Positions 32,002 to 41,212 of a stretch of 64,000 nucleotides of DNA are shown here, one piece after another. The translations under genes were made by a program, and so were the position numbers. The notes beneath the pieces are model-generated. The model did not search any database and was not told where the DNA came from. It saw only the letters and a list, made by a program, of their open reading frames with translations. The DNA is taken from positions 1-64,000 of the forward strand of contig NZ_JAMRXH010000018.1 in assembly GCF_023740735.1 (NCBI RefSeq). Reading direction: 5' to 3'. Position 1 is the stretch's first letter. Each line of letters opens with the position of its first letter. This DNA is from Nocardia sp. CDC159 (GTDB lineage Bacteria > Actinomycetota > Actinomycetes > Mycobacteriales > Mycobacteriaceae).

Positions 32002-33219
32002 ATGGGCTCCGCAGACGACGGCAAGCGTGACGAATCCGAGCGGCCGGATCCGCAGCCGCAGGATCAGGCCGGGTCGGCGTTCGGCCCGCCCGTCTCCGAA
32101 TTCGGCCCGCCGCTCACGGAATTCGGGCCTCCGCTGAAGGATTTCGGCCCGCCCACCGCGGGCGGTCCGGTCGGCTGGAAACCGGCCGACGCGCCGGAGC
32201 GTCCGACCCTCGGCTGGCAGCCCGCCGATGCTCCGGCCGCGCCGGTCCCGCCACCGCAGTACCGGACGCCCGATCCGGGCGTGCCCGGCCCGCCCCGTGC
32301 GCCGGAGCCGCCGTATCGCGCGCCGGACGTGGGTGCACCCGGCCCGGCTCGTGCGCCGGAATCGCCGTACCGCGCACCGGATTCGAGCGTGCCCGGCTCG
32401 GCTCATGCCCCGACTTCGCAGTATCGGGCTCCGGACGCGAGCACACCCGGTCCGGCTCGTGCGCCGGAATCGCCCTACCGCGCACCGGATTCGACCCCCG
32501 CCCCCGCGGAGGGGCGTGGCCCGGGAACCGATACGTGGTGGAAGTCCGCGCCGGAGGGTTATCCGCCCACGCCACCGAAATCCGCGCAGGCCCCGGCGCG
32601 CTCATCCGGATCCCTGTGGGACGACGACGAATTGGCGAAGAAGCTGGTCGCCGCGCGGCCCACGCCCACCGAGCCGGAGCCCTCACCCGAGGAGCCGGAA
32701 CGCAAGACCGGCCTGCTGGTCGGTGGCCTCGCGGCCGCGCTCGCGGTGATCGTCGCGGTGGTGCTGGTGATCGTGTTCGTCAACCGGGGACGGGACGAGG
32801 ACGATCCGCAACCGGGGCCGACCGCGGCCCCGCCGACGACCTCGGCCACGAACTGCCCGGCCAGCAGCAGCGGCAATGTCACCATCGGCAACGGCCCGGG
32901 GAACACCGACAGCGGAGCCGGGGCGATCCTGGGCTTCCAGCATGCCTACTACGTCGATCGCAGCGGGGAGAAGGTGCGCAGCTTCGTCGCCCCGGATTCG
33001 GATCGGGTACCGGCCGCGGACAGCCTGCAGCAGGTGATCGACACGAACATTCCGCAGGGCACCCGATTCTGCCTGCGCACCGAGCAACTCGCGGCGGACC
33101 GGTACACCGTCGAGCTGTCCGAGTTCCGTCCGGACGGCACCAGGACGCTGTACCGGCAGCTGGTGACCACGGTGAACCAAGGGGGGCGGAACCTGGTGTG
33201 GGGTATCGTGCCGCTCTGA
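32002..33219 (+). CDS. Membrane-anchored protein with proline-rich repeats
   Basis: A 405-residue protein. Cytoplasmic residues about 15-240 contain FGPP repeats and then 15-residue repeats of the type PGPARAPESPYRAPD. One membrane helix (GLLVGGLAAALAVIVAVVLV) lies near residue 245, followed by an outer domain of about 130 residues (GFQHAYYVDRSGEKVRSFV). ATG 32002 is preferred to ATG 31984 because GAAGGGACGGG precedes it and the terminator stem reaches 31978. Function is unknown; the layout is common among actinobacterial envelope proteins. Confidence 0.7.
   Translation: MGSADDGKRDESERPDPQPQDQAGSAFGPPVSEFGPPLTEFGPPLKDFGPPTAGGPVGWKPADAPERPTLGWQPADAPAAPVPPPQYRTPDPGVPGPPRAPEPPYRAPDVGAPGPARAPESPYRAPDSSVPGSAHAPTSQYRAPDASTPGPARAPESPYRAPDSTPAPAEGRGPGTDTWWKSAPEGYPPTPPKSAQAPARSSGSLWDDDELAKKLVAARPTPTEPEPSPEEPERKTGLLVGGLAAALAVIVAVVLVIVFVNRGRDEDDPQPGPTAAPPTTSATNCPASSSGNVTIGNGPGNTDSGAGAILGFQHAYYVDRSGEKVRSFVAPDSDRVPAADSLQQVIDTNIPQGTRFCLRTEQLAADRYTVELSEFRPDGTRTLYRQLVTTVNQGGRNLVWGIVPL
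32255..32505 (+). repeat. Tandem repeats coding for PARAPESPYRAPD
   Basis: About five diverged units of 45-60 bases encode repeated proline/arginine-rich peptides within the gene at 32002. Confidence 0.65.
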
Positions 33220-33223
33220 TGAA

Positions 33224-33238
33224 TCTCAGATAATGAGA
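33224..33238. promoter_or_regulatory. Inverted repeat upstream of the aminotransferase
   Basis: TCTCA-GATAA-TGAGA in an AT-rich 85-base gap, about 70 bases before the next start. Candidate operator or part of the promoter. Confidence 0.35.
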
Positions 33239-33304
33239 TAATGATTTCAGATTCTGGTCAGCCTGTGCGACATTGGGTCCATCGCCCACCCCTGGAGGTG
33301 CCCC

Positions 33305-34477
33305 ATGTCGCCCCACACGCCACCGCTGTCCCGCCGCCTGGACGGCCTGCAGAGCTCGGCGATCCGTGACCTGCTGAAGCTGACGGCCCGGCCGGACATC
33401 ATCGGCCTCGCGGGTGGGCTGCCCGATGAGCAGCTCATGCCGCGCGACCGGATCGCCGCGGCCGCCGAGTCGGCGCTGGCCGATCGTTCCCGGCTGCAGT
33501 ACACCGAGTCGGCGGGCTGGGGTCCGCTGCGCGAGGTGCTGGCGGCGCGCGAGTCCGCCCGGCTCGGGCGGGCGGTGCCGATCGAGGAGATCTTCGTCAC
33601 TCACGGCTCGCAGCAGGCGCTGTCGCTGCTGGCCGAGGTGCTGCTGGATCCGGGCGCGCTCGTCGTGGTCGAGGATCCGGCGTATGTCGGTGCCCTGCAG
33701 GTGTTCCGGGCCGCGGGAGCGCGGGTGGTGGCGGTTCCGCTGGACGGCGAGGGCATGCGAATCGACGCGCTGACCGAGTTGTTGGCGCGCGGGGAACGTC
33801 CCGCGCTGGTCCACACCGTCAGCAACTTCCACAATCCGCGCGGGGTGACCATGAGCCCGTCGCGCCGCCGCGAACTGGCGAATCTGGCGCAGCGATACGG
33901 CTTCTGGGTGATCGAGGACGATCCCTACGGTGAGCTCTGGTTCGACCGGCCGTCGCCGGAACCCGTGGCGACCTACTCGCCCAACGTGATTCGGCTCTCC
34001 AGCGCCTCGAAGATCCTCGCCCCGACACTGCGGACGGGATGGATGATCGCGCCGAATGTCGTGTGCCGGGCCGTGGAATTGCTGAAACAGGGCGCCGACC
34101 TGTGCGGTTCCGCATTGACCCAGCAGATCGCCACCGAACTGCTGGCCGACGACCAGTGGCTGACCGGCCACGTCGACAAGGTGCGCCGCAGCTACGGCGA
34201 GCGGGCCGAAGCGCTGGTCGGCGCGCTGCGCGCCCGCCTCGGCGATCGGGTGGTGAGCACCGAGGCGACGGGCGGAATGTTCGTGTGGGTGGACTTCACC
34301 GACGGCACCGACACCGTCGAGTTGCTGCCGCGTGCCGTGGAACACGGCGTCGCCTTCGTGCCCGGCTCGGCCTTCGCGGTCTCCGCCGCGTATCGCAACT
34401 CGATGCGCCTGTGCTTCACCACCTCGGATGCGCCGACGCTGCACGAGGCGGTCGATCGCCTGGTGCGGGCGGTCTAA
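33305..34477 (+). CDS. PLP-dependent aminotransferase, MocR/LysN-like class I
   Basis: A 390-residue fold-type I aminotransferase. GLAGGLPDEQLMP, HGSQQALSLLAEVLLDPG, the PLP-binding EDDPYGELWF and lysine motif SSASKILAPTLRTGW are present. The closest general group is the 2-aminoadipate aminotransferase/valine-pyruvate type without the GntR domain. The substrate is not known; alpha-aminoadipate would fit the lysine genes at 49.7-53 kb but they are distant. Its stop overlaps that of convergent glpK by four bases. Confidence 0.82.
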   Translation: MSPHTPPLSRRLDGLQSSAIRDLLKLTARPDIIGLAGGLPDEQLMPRDRIAAAAESALADRSRLQYTESAGWGPLREVLAARESARLGRAVPIEEIFVTHGSQQALSLLAEVLLDPGALVVVEDPAYVGALQVFRAAGARVVAVPLDGEGMRIDALTELLARGERPALVHTVSNFHNPRGVTMSPSRRRELANLAQRYGFWVIEDDPYGELWFDRPSPEPVATYSPNVIRLSSASKILAPTLRTGWMIAPNVVCRAVELLKQGADLCGSALTQQIATELLADDQWLTGHVDKVRRSYGERAEALVGALRARLGDRVVSTEATGGMFVWVDFTDGTDTVELLPRAVEHGVAFVPGSAFAVSAAYRNSMRLCFTTSDAPTLHEAVDRLVRAV

Positions 34478-35973
34478 TCCACCCAGTCGTAGGTGCGCTC
34501 GACCGCCTTGTTCCACTCGGTGTAGAGCTGGTCGCGTTCCTCGGCGGACATGGTGGGTTCCCACCTCTCGTCCTCGGCCCAGTTGGCGCGGATCTCCTCG
34601 GTGTCGGACCAGAAGTCGACGGCCAGACCCGCGGCGTAGGCGGCGCCGAGGGCGGTGGTTTCGGTGACGACCGGGCGGACCACGGGGACGTCGAGGATGT
34701 CGGATTGGAACTGCATGAGCAGTTCGTTGCCGACCATGCCGCCGTCCACCTTGAGGGTGGTCAGTTCGAGATCGAGCTTTTCCGATTCGGCGTCGGCGCG
34801 CATGGCGTCGGCCACCTCGCGGGTCTGGAATGCGGTGGCCTCCAGGACGGCTCGGGCGATGTGGCCCTTGTTCACGAAGCGGGTGAGCCCGGCGATGACG
34901 CCGCGCGCGTCGGGGCGCCAGCGGGGTGCGAACAGGCCCGAGAAGGCGGGCACGAAGTAGGCGCCGCCGTTGTCGTCAACCGAGCGGGCCAGCTCCTCGA
35001 TCTCGTCGGCCGAGGAAATGATGCCGAGATTGTCGCGCAGCCACTGCACCAGCGAGCCGGTCACCGCGATCGAGCCCTCCAGGGCATACACCGCGTCCTG
35101 GTCGCCGATGCGGTAGCAGACCGTGGTGAGCAGGCCGTACTTGCTCACCACGGGCGTGGTGCCGGTGTTGAGCAGCATGAAATTGCCGGTGCCGTAGGTG
35201 TTCTTGGCCTCGCCGGGCTTCAGGCAGGCCTGCCCGAAGGTGGCGGCCTGCTGGTCACCGAGGATGCCCGCGACCGAGACCCCGGCCAGCGGACCCGAGG
35301 AGATTTCCGCGTACACCTCCGAGGAGCTGCGGATCTCCGGCAGTACCGACTCCGGGATGCCGAAATCCGCGCAGATCTGCGAATCCCATTGCAGCTCACG
35401 CAGATCCATCAGCATGGTGCGCGAGGCATTGGTGACGTCGGTGATGTGTTCGCCGGTCAGATTCCACAGGATCCAGCTGTCGATGGTGCCGAAGCACAGC
35501 TCCCCGGCCTCGGCGCGCTCGCGCGCGCCGTCCACGTTGTCCAGGATCCAGCGCAGTTTGGGACCGGCGAAGTAGGTGCTCAGCGGCAGCCCGGTGCGCT
35601 CGGCGTAGCGGTTGGGGCCCTCGGAGCCGGCCAGTTCCCGGCACAGCGCCGCGGTCCGGGTGTCCTGCCAGACGATGGCGTTGTACACCGGCTCGCCGGT
35701 GGAACGGTCCCACACCACCGTCGTCTCGCGCTGATTGGTGATGCCGACCGCGGCGATGTCCTCGGCGCTCAGATCGTTCTGCTCGAGCACCTCACCGATC
35801 ACGGATTCGGTATTGCGCCAGATGGTTTCGGCATCGTGCTCGACCCAGCCGCGCTGCGGGAACAGCTGCTCGTGCTCGCGCTGGGCGACGCCGACGACAC
35901 GGCCGGAGTGGTCGAAGACGATGCACCGGCTCGAGGTCGTGCCCTGATCGATGGCGGCCACATAGCGTCGCAT
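34474..35973 (-). CDS. glpK: Glycerol kinase
   Basis: A 499-residue FGGY kinase making glycerol 3-phosphate from glycerol and ATP. DQGTTSSR at the start, WVEHD, GDQQAATFGQ and the NTYGTGNFML ATP-site segment are diagnostic. TAGCCT lies six bases before ATG 35973, so the mRNA is probably leaderless. It is divergent from glpD, with a palindrome between them. Confidence 0.96.
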   Translation of the reverse strand: MRRYVAAIDQGTTSSRCIVFDHSGRVVGVAQREHEQLFPQRGWVEHDAETIWRNTESVIGEVLEQNDLSAEDIAAVGITNQRETTVVWDRSTGEPVYNAIVWQDTRTAALCRELAGSEGPNRYAERTGLPLSTYFAGPKLRWILDNVDGARERAEAGELCFGTIDSWILWNLTGEHITDVTNASRTMLMDLRELQWDSQICADFGIPESVLPEIRSSSEVYAEISSGPLAGVSVAGILGDQQAATFGQACLKPGEAKNTYGTGNFMLLNTGTTPVVSKYGLLTTVCYRIGDQDAVYALEGSIAVTGSLVQWLRDNLGIISSADEIEELARSVDDNGGAYFVPAFSGLFAPRWRPDARGVIAGLTRFVNKGHIARAVLEATAFQTREVADAMRADAESEKLDLELTTLKVDGGMVGNELLMQFQSDILDVPVVRPVVTETTALGAAYAAGLAVDFWSDTEEIRANWAEDERWEPTMSAEERDQLYTEWNKAVERTYDWVD

Positions 35974-36050
35974 TCGTGCAGGCTACTAAACGGGCGCGGC
36001 GGCGCGCATCACCTCGCCGTGGAGTTCGGCGTGGACTAGTGTTGATCTCG

Positions 36051-36066
36051 GTTACCCTCGGGTAAC
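36051..36066. promoter_or_regulatory. Palindromic operator between glpK and glpD
   Basis: GTTACCC-TC-GGGTAAC, seven-base perfect arms, 76 bases before the glpD start. TTGATC (36042-36047) and TAACGT (36063-36068) flank it, so a bound protein would cover the glpD promoter. Confidence 0.55.
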
Positions 36067-36141
36067 GTCGACCGGGGACGGAGCTTTCACCGACGAGGCG
36101 GGCCCACGCCGCAGGATGCGGGGCCGCGGAGGAGTGAGGCG

Positions 36142-37896
36142 ATGACGAAGCATGCGGATCCGCGGGTGCAGTCGCCCGGCGCATTGGGCCCTGAGCAGCG
36201 GGCGGCGGCCTGGGAGCGGCTGGGCAAGGATCATTTCGACGTGGTGGTGATCGGCGGCGGCGTGGTGGGCGCCGGGATCGCCCTGGACGCGGCCACCCGC
36301 GGGCTCGAGGTCGCGCTGGTGGAGGCGCGCGACCTCGCCTCGGGCACGTCGAGCCGGTCGTCGAAGATGTTCCACGGCGGCCTGCGCTACCTCGAACAGC
36401 TGGAGTTCGGCCTGGTGCAGGAGGCGCTGCGCGAGCGCGAGCTGAGCCTGACCTCGCTGGCCCCACATCTGGTGCAGCCGTTGCGCTTTCTGTATCCGCT
36501 GACCCATCGGGCGTGGGAGCGGCCCTATGTCGCGGCGGGCCTGTTCCTCTACGACACCATGGGCGGGAAGAAGTCCGTCCCGGGGCAGCATCATCTGACC
36601 CGATCGGGCGCGCTGCGACTGTTCCCGGGCCTGCGCCGCGACGCGCTGATCGGCGGGCTCACCTACTACGACACGGTCGTCGACGACGCCCGGCACACCA
36701 TGACCCTGGCCCGCACCGCCGCCCACTACGGCGCGGTGGTTCGCACCTCCACCCAGGTGGTCGGATTCCTGCGGGAGGCCGATCGGGTGGTGGGCGTGAA
36801 GGTGCGCGACAGCGAGGACGGCCGCACCACCGAGGTGCGCGGGCATGTGGTGATCAACGCCACCGGCGTATGGACCGACGAGATCCAGGCGCTGTCGCAT
36901 CTGCGCGGCCGCTTCCATGTGCGGGCCTCGAAGGGGGTGCACATCGTGGTCCCCCGCGATCGCATCGCCAGCGATACCGGACTGATCCTGCGCACGGCGA
37001 CCTCGGTGCTGTTCGTCATCCCGTGGAAGAGCAACAACCACTGGCTCATCGGCACCACCGACACCGACTGGAACCTCGACCTCGCCCATCCGGCCGCGAC
37101 CAAGGCCGATATCGACTACCTGCTGGAGCAGGTGAACCGCGTGCTGGTCACCCCGCTCACCCACGACGACATCCAGGGCGTGTACGCGGGGCTGCGGCCG
37201 CTGCTGGCGGGGGAGAGCGACGAGACGTCCAAGCTGTCGCGCGAACACGCCGTCGCGCGGATCGCGCCCGGCCTGGTGGCGATCGCGGGCGGCAAGTACA
37301 CCACCTACCGGGTGATGGCCTACGACGCGGTCGACGCCGCGGCGCAGGACATTCCGCAGCGGGTGTCGCCGTCGATCACCGAGAAGGTGCCGCTGCTGGG
37401 GGCCGACGGCTATTTCGCCCTGCTCAACCAGACCCCGCATCTGGCGCAGACCTACGGCGTGCACCCGTACCGGATCGAGCATCTGCTCAACCGCTACGGC
37501 TCCATGGTCACCGATGTGCTCGACCTCGCGGCGGGCAAACCCGATCTGCTGCAACCGATTACGGAGGCCCCGAGCTATCTGAAGGTGGAGGCGGTCTACG
37601 CGGCCGCGGCCGAGGGCGCGCTACACCTCGACGACATCCTGGCCCGCCGCACCCGCATCTCCATCGAGTACTCCCACCGCGGCGTCGAATGCGCCGAGGA
37701 GGTGGCCCGACTCGTCGCACCGGTGCTCGGCTGGGAGGACGCCGATGTCAAGCGCGAGGTGGACACCTACAACGCCCGCGTCGACGCCGAGATCCGCTCG
37801 CAGACCCAGCCGGATGACGTCTCCGCCGATGCCTTGCGCGCCGCCGCGCCGGAGCCCCGGCCGGAGATTCTGGAGCCGGTCCCGATCGAGGGGTGA
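36142..37896 (+). CDS. glpD: Glycerol-3-phosphate dehydrogenase, FAD-dependent
   Basis: A 584-residue membrane-associated flavoenzyme oxidising glycerol 3-phosphate to dihydroxyacetone phosphate and passing electrons to quinone. VVVIGGGVVGAGIALDAA binds FAD, and SSRSSKMFHGGLRYLEQ and the C-terminal helical domain are typical of GlpD2. GGAGGAG-like sequence precedes ATG 36142. Together with glpK it forms the glycerol pathway. Confidence 0.95.
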   Translation: MTKHADPRVQSPGALGPEQRAAAWERLGKDHFDVVVIGGGVVGAGIALDAATRGLEVALVEARDLASGTSSRSSKMFHGGLRYLEQLEFGLVQEALRERELSLTSLAPHLVQPLRFLYPLTHRAWERPYVAAGLFLYDTMGGKKSVPGQHHLTRSGALRLFPGLRRDALIGGLTYYDTVVDDARHTMTLARTAAHYGAVVRTSTQVVGFLREADRVVGVKVRDSEDGRTTEVRGHVVINATGVWTDEIQALSHLRGRFHVRASKGVHIVVPRDRIASDTGLILRTATSVLFVIPWKSNNHWLIGTTDTDWNLDLAHPAATKADIDYLLEQVNRVLVTPLTHDDIQGVYAGLRPLLAGESDETSKLSREHAVARIAPGLVAIAGGKYTTYRVMAYDAVDAAAQDIPQRVSPSITEKVPLLGADGYFALLNQTPHLAQTYGVHPYRIEHLLNRYGSMVTDVLDLAAGKPDLLQPITEAPSYLKVEAVYAAAAEGALHLDDILARRTRISIEYSHRGVECAEEVARLVAPVLGWEDADVKREVDTYNARVDAEIRSQTQPDDVSADALRAAAPEPRPEILEPVPIEG

Positions 37897-37920
37897 GCGC
37901 GCCTCGGGGGCGATCAGTTC

Positions 37921-37952
37921 CGGAGGACGCCCAGGGGCGTGGGTGTCCTCGG
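37921..37952 (+). terminator. Stem-loop after glpD
   Basis: GAGGACGCCC and GGGTGTCCTC pair over ten positions with one G-T wobble across an eight-base loop. It lies in the convergent gap before the TetR gene, which is otherwise empty from 37953 to 38067. Confidence 0.55.
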
Positions 37953-38067
37953 CGGCCGCCTCGCCTGCGTGTGCGGGGGTAGATGCCGAGGCCGAGCAGG
38001 GGTGGCGCTGAGGGACTTTCGAGTCCCGTGTCGCGACGAGTGCGAATGTTCGCGCCGCAAAAGGGAA

Positions 38068-38703
38068 TCAATCGGTCTGTGCACGCGCCGGGGCCGCGCG
38101 CTCGGTCTGCACCGCCCAGGTGACCAGTGCGTGCAGATAGTGCAGGACCAGGTCGTCGGGATGGCGATCGGGATCGTCGAGATGCAGGCGGGCCAGTTCC
38201 TCCATGGCGGCCAACAGGATTCGCTCGGTCGGGCCGTCCGGGTCGACGGTGACGCCCGCGAGCCGGGACAGGTGGCGGGCGCCGACCCGGCGCGCGTAGG
38301 CGCGGCCGATCTCGATGCGTTCGCGCAACTCCGGTGGCGCGCCGTCGGGCGGGCGGAGGATGATGCGCCAACTTGCCGGGGCCGCATGCAGATATGCGAG
38401 GATGCCGCGGCCGATGTCGACCGGGTCGGTGGCGATATCGGCCGGGTCGGTGTCCGGCCGGTCGACCGACCGCAGGCCCGCGAAGGCGATGGCCGACTCC
38501 CGGTCCAGCAGCGCCGTGATCAGGCCGGGCAGATCGGTGAACTGCTGATAGACGACCGTGCGGGTGACCTGTGCCGAGCGGGCGACGCGATCGATGGTGA
38601 CGGCGGCGAAGCCCTCGGACGCGACGATATCGCGGGCGAGGTCCAGCAGCTGTTCCCGCCGCTGGGCGCCGGACATGCGGCGTCGGGTCGGCTGGGCTGT
38701 CAC
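38068..38703 (-). CDS. TetR family regulator
   Basis: A 211-residue repressor-type protein: the N-terminal helix-turn-helix is FAAVTIDRVARSAQVTRTVV followed by YQQFTDLPGLI, then a ligand domain. GTG 38703 overlaps the stop of the HpnE-like gene (GTGA); ATG 38676 is an alternative. Because it is the second gene of the operon whose promoter carries the TTAC-N5-GTAA palindrome at 40081, it probably represses its own operon. Confidence 0.85.
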   Translation of the reverse strand: MTAQPTRRRMSGAQRREQLLDLARDIVASEGFAAVTIDRVARSAQVTRTVVYQQFTDLPGLITALLDRESAIAFAGLRSVDRPDTDPADIATDPVDIGRGILAYLHAAPASWRIILRPPDGAPPELRERIEIGRAYARRVGARHLSRLAGVTVDPDGPTERILLAAMEELARLHLDDPDRHPDDLVLHYLHALVTWAVQTERAAPARAQTD

Positions 38704-40064
38704 GCCACCGACGGTAGCTCGAGCAGCAACTCGACCGCCCGGGCCGCGCTCTGCACGGCGCTCTCCATCGTGGCCGACCAGTCGGTGGCGGTCCAATCGC
38801 CCGCGAGGACGAGGCCGGGCACCGAGGTGCGCTGGTCCGGGCGCAGCCCGTGCGTCCCGACTACCTGGGAGAAGGTGGCTCGCGGCATCTTGACCACCTG
38901 TGCCGCAACGACCTTCGCCGCTCGCGCGGCCGGATAGTAACGGCGCAGCAGGGCCATCTGCTCGGCCACGATCTCCTCGTTGGGCTTGTGGATCTGGTCG
39001 TAGGCGCCGCTGGTGGTAAGGCAGTAGAGCCAGGCGTGGTCGGTGCGGCGGGCGTGCATGCGCTGGCGGTCGAAGACCTCGTCGATGACGCCGGTGCCGC
39101 CGATGAGCGCCTCGAAGGCATGGGCGGTGCCCAGCGGGCGGTCCAGGTACAGATTGGTGCTGACGATCGGGGTGTGGCCCAATTTGTCCGCCGCGGCGTA
39201 GATTTCGCCGTGTTCGGGCAGATCGTCGAGCAGACCGGCGATATGGGAGTTCGGGACGGCGCACACCACGGCGTCGGCGGGCAGCTCGCTGCCGTCGGCC
39301 AGGGTCACGCCGGTGACCGCACCGTCGCGAATGGTGATGCGGCGCGCCACGGTTCGATAGCGCACCTCGACCCCGCGGCGTTCGAACAGCCGCAGGGCGC
39401 CGGTGACGTAGAGGGTGTCCAGGTCGACGGTCGGATAGCCGATGGTGACGGGGATGCGGTGCCGCAGGCCCAGGCGCAGACCGGTTGCCATCACATCGGC
39501 GAAGATCTTCGCGGATTCGCGCTGCACCGGTTCGGCAGCGATGCCCAGGGCGAGCCAGTCCCACAGCGCCTCGCGGGCGGTGGCGGGCATGCCGACGCGC
39601 TGGAACCACTGTTCGGTGGTGAGGTCGGCCAGGTCCGCGGGCTGCCGCAGGCACTGCCACCCCAGGCGCAGCGTGGCGCGGGCGGCGCGCAGGCGGTCGG
39701 CGATGCTCGCGTCCGGATGCAGGCCCAGGAAGGTCCTGATCGCCGCCGGACCCGTCGTCGACATGGTGACCGAGCGGCCGTCGGGCCAGCGCAACGTCGC
39801 GCGGTGCGGATAGGCGACGAAGTCGCGGGTGCCGATGGTCTCGAGATAGCGGAACAGATGGTGGTAGCCGCTGGCGATGACGTGCTGGCCGTTGTCGGGG
39901 ATGTCGTGCACGGCGTCGGCGCGCATGGCATGGGTGCGGCCGCCGAGCCGGGCGCGGCGCTCCAGCAGGGTGACCCGCTTACCCGCCTCGGCCAGCCAGA
40001 CCGCCGCGGCGAGCCCGGCCAAACCGCCTCCGATGACGACGTATCGGCGTGGATCCTGGCCCAT
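38700..40064 (-). CDS. FAD-dependent amine oxidase/HpnE-like desaturase
   Basis: A 454-residue flavoprotein. VVIGGGLAGLAAAVWLAEAG is the FAD motif, LLERRARLGGRTHAM follows, and DNGQHVIASGYHHLFRYLE plus the C-terminal LVLAGDWTATDWSATMESAV match the squalene-associated HpnE (hydroxysqualene dehydroxylase) and phytoene-desaturase group. The usual partners hpnC and hpnD are not next to it, so the isoprenoid substrate is open. GAGGAGG precedes ATG 40064. It forms an operon with the TetR gene. Confidence 0.75.
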   Translation of the reverse strand: MGQDPRRYVVIGGGLAGLAAAVWLAEAGKRVTLLERRARLGGRTHAMRADAVHDIPDNGQHVIASGYHHLFRYLETIGTRDFVAYPHRATLRWPDGRSVTMSTTGPAAIRTFLGLHPDASIADRLRAARATLRLGWQCLRQPADLADLTTEQWFQRVGMPATAREALWDWLALGIAAEPVQRESAKIFADVMATGLRLGLRHRIPVTIGYPTVDLDTLYVTGALRLFERRGVEVRYRTVARRITIRDGAVTGVTLADGSELPADAVVCAVPNSHIAGLLDDLPEHGEIYAAADKLGHTPIVSTNLYLDRPLGTAHAFEALIGGTGVIDEVFDRQRMHARRTDHAWLYCLTTSGAYDQIHKPNEEIVAEQMALLRRYYPAARAAKVVAAQVVKMPRATFSQVVGTHGLRPDQRTSVPGLVLAGDWTATDWSATMESAVQSAARAVELLLELPSVA

Positions 40065-40080
40065 GACGGCCTCCTCGCAG

Positions 40081-40101
40081 TAACTTACAACTCGTAAGTT
40101 A
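40081..40101. promoter_or_regulatory. TetR-type operator upstream of the HpnE-like operon
   Basis: Perfect eight-base arms TAACTTAC and GTAAGTTA separated by AACTC, 17 bases before the start codon. The co-transcribed TetR protein is the obvious ligand. Confidence 0.75.
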
Positions 40102-40144
40102 TGCGGAACGCGGTTCGGCCGTCAAGGGTTTCGCGGGATCGCGA

Positions 40145-40321
40145 TCAGTGCGCGGCGGTGTGGTGGGTCGGCGTCGGTGCGCTCGGATGCGAGCGCTCGG
40201 CCGGATGCTGATGCAGCAGCAGATAGACGAAAAAGATCGTCACCGCGAGCGAGGCCAGGGCGATAAGCACCTGCACGGCAATGTCGAAGACGCGGCGTCG
40301 AGCCGTCGGCACCGTCGTCAT
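40145..40321 (-). CDS. 58-residue single-helix membrane protein
   Basis: One membrane helix (about residues 12-36, FDIAVQVLIALASLAVTIFF) between a short basic start and a His/Pro-rich tail. ATG 40321 has AGGAG seven bases upstream. It stands alone between the HpnE-like operon and nei. No family recognised. Confidence 0.6.
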   Translation of the reverse strand: MTTVPTARRRVFDIAVQVLIALASLAVTIFFVYLLLHQHPAERSHPSAPTPTHHTAAH

Positions 40322-40446
40322 CTGCCTGCTCCTATGTCGGTCACCGCGGTGGGTCGACGGTAGTGTCGGGTTTCGATCAGCGAGCGTTAGCAATTGAGCG
40401 GCAAATTACACCGGTGGCAGGTCGCCCGGGTGGTGACGCGCCGAAG

Positions 40447-41211
40447 TCAGCCGGGAACGGGCTGACAGCGAGGGCAGAAGTAGATGCTGCGGTCGGCGCG
40501 TTCGGCGACCTCGTCCGTGGCCATGCGGACGACCATGCGATTACCGCAGCGGCGGCAGGGTTGATCGGCGCGGCCGTAGGCGAGGGTGCGGCGCGGCGGG
40601 CGTTCGACCGCCTCGGTGAGAATCCGGTGCGCCGTATCGACCATCGTGCGCAGGTCGCCCACCGCGCCCACCGGCGTCTCCGGGTGCACGCGGTGCAGAT
40701 AGCAGACCTCGCTGCGATAGATGTTGCCGATGCCCGCCAGGTTGCGCTGATCGAGCAGTGCCAGGCCGATCGGCCGATCGGGTTGTTCGCGCAGTCGGCG
40801 CACGGCCTCGTCCGGATCCCAGTTCGGGCCGAGCAGATCGGGGCCGAGGTGATCGGTGGCGGTGTGCTCGTCGGCGCGGCGCAGCACTTCCACCAGGCCG
40901 AGGGAGAAGCCGACGGCCTCGGCGTCGGCGGTGGCCAGGATGAGGCGCGCCGTGAAACCGGGCCTGGTCCACTTCTGGCCGGGTTGGTAGGTCCGCCAGA
41001 CGCCCTCCATCTTCAGATGGGTGTGGATGCTCACGGCCGGGGTGCGCACGAACAGATGTTTGCCGTAACTGCCGACGCTTTCGACCGGCTGACCGCGCAG
41101 ATCCAGGGTGGCGTAGCGGGGAACCCGGAAATCGCTGCGGGTCAGCGTCTTTCCGTCGAGCGCCCGCCGGAGCCGGGCCGCCGCGAGGAAGACGGTGTCG
41201 CCCTCGGGCAT
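40447..41211 (-). CDS. nei: Endonuclease VIII-type DNA glycosylase (Nei)
   Basis: A 254-residue Fpg/Nei glycosylase that removes oxidised pyrimidines. The N-terminal MPEGD gives the catalytic Pro2 and Glu3, GKHLFVRT the conserved lysine loop, QRNLAGIGNIYRSE the helix-two-turn-helix, and CRRCG with CPRCQ the zinc finger. It sits one base after the VOC gene and behind lhr, as in Rv3297-Rv3296. Confidence 0.92.
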   Translation of the reverse strand: MPEGDTVFLAAARLRRALDGKTLTRSDFRVPRYATLDLRGQPVESVGSYGKHLFVRTPAVSIHTHLKMEGVWRTYQPGQKWTRPGFTARLILATADAEAVGFSLGLVEVLRRADEHTATDHLGPDLLGPNWDPDEAVRRLREQPDRPIGLALLDQRNLAGIGNIYRSEVCYLHRVHPETPVGAVGDLRTMVDTAHRILTEAVERPPRRTLAYGRADQPCRRCGNRMVVRMATDEVAERADRSIYFCPRCQPVPG

Positions 41212-41212
41212 C

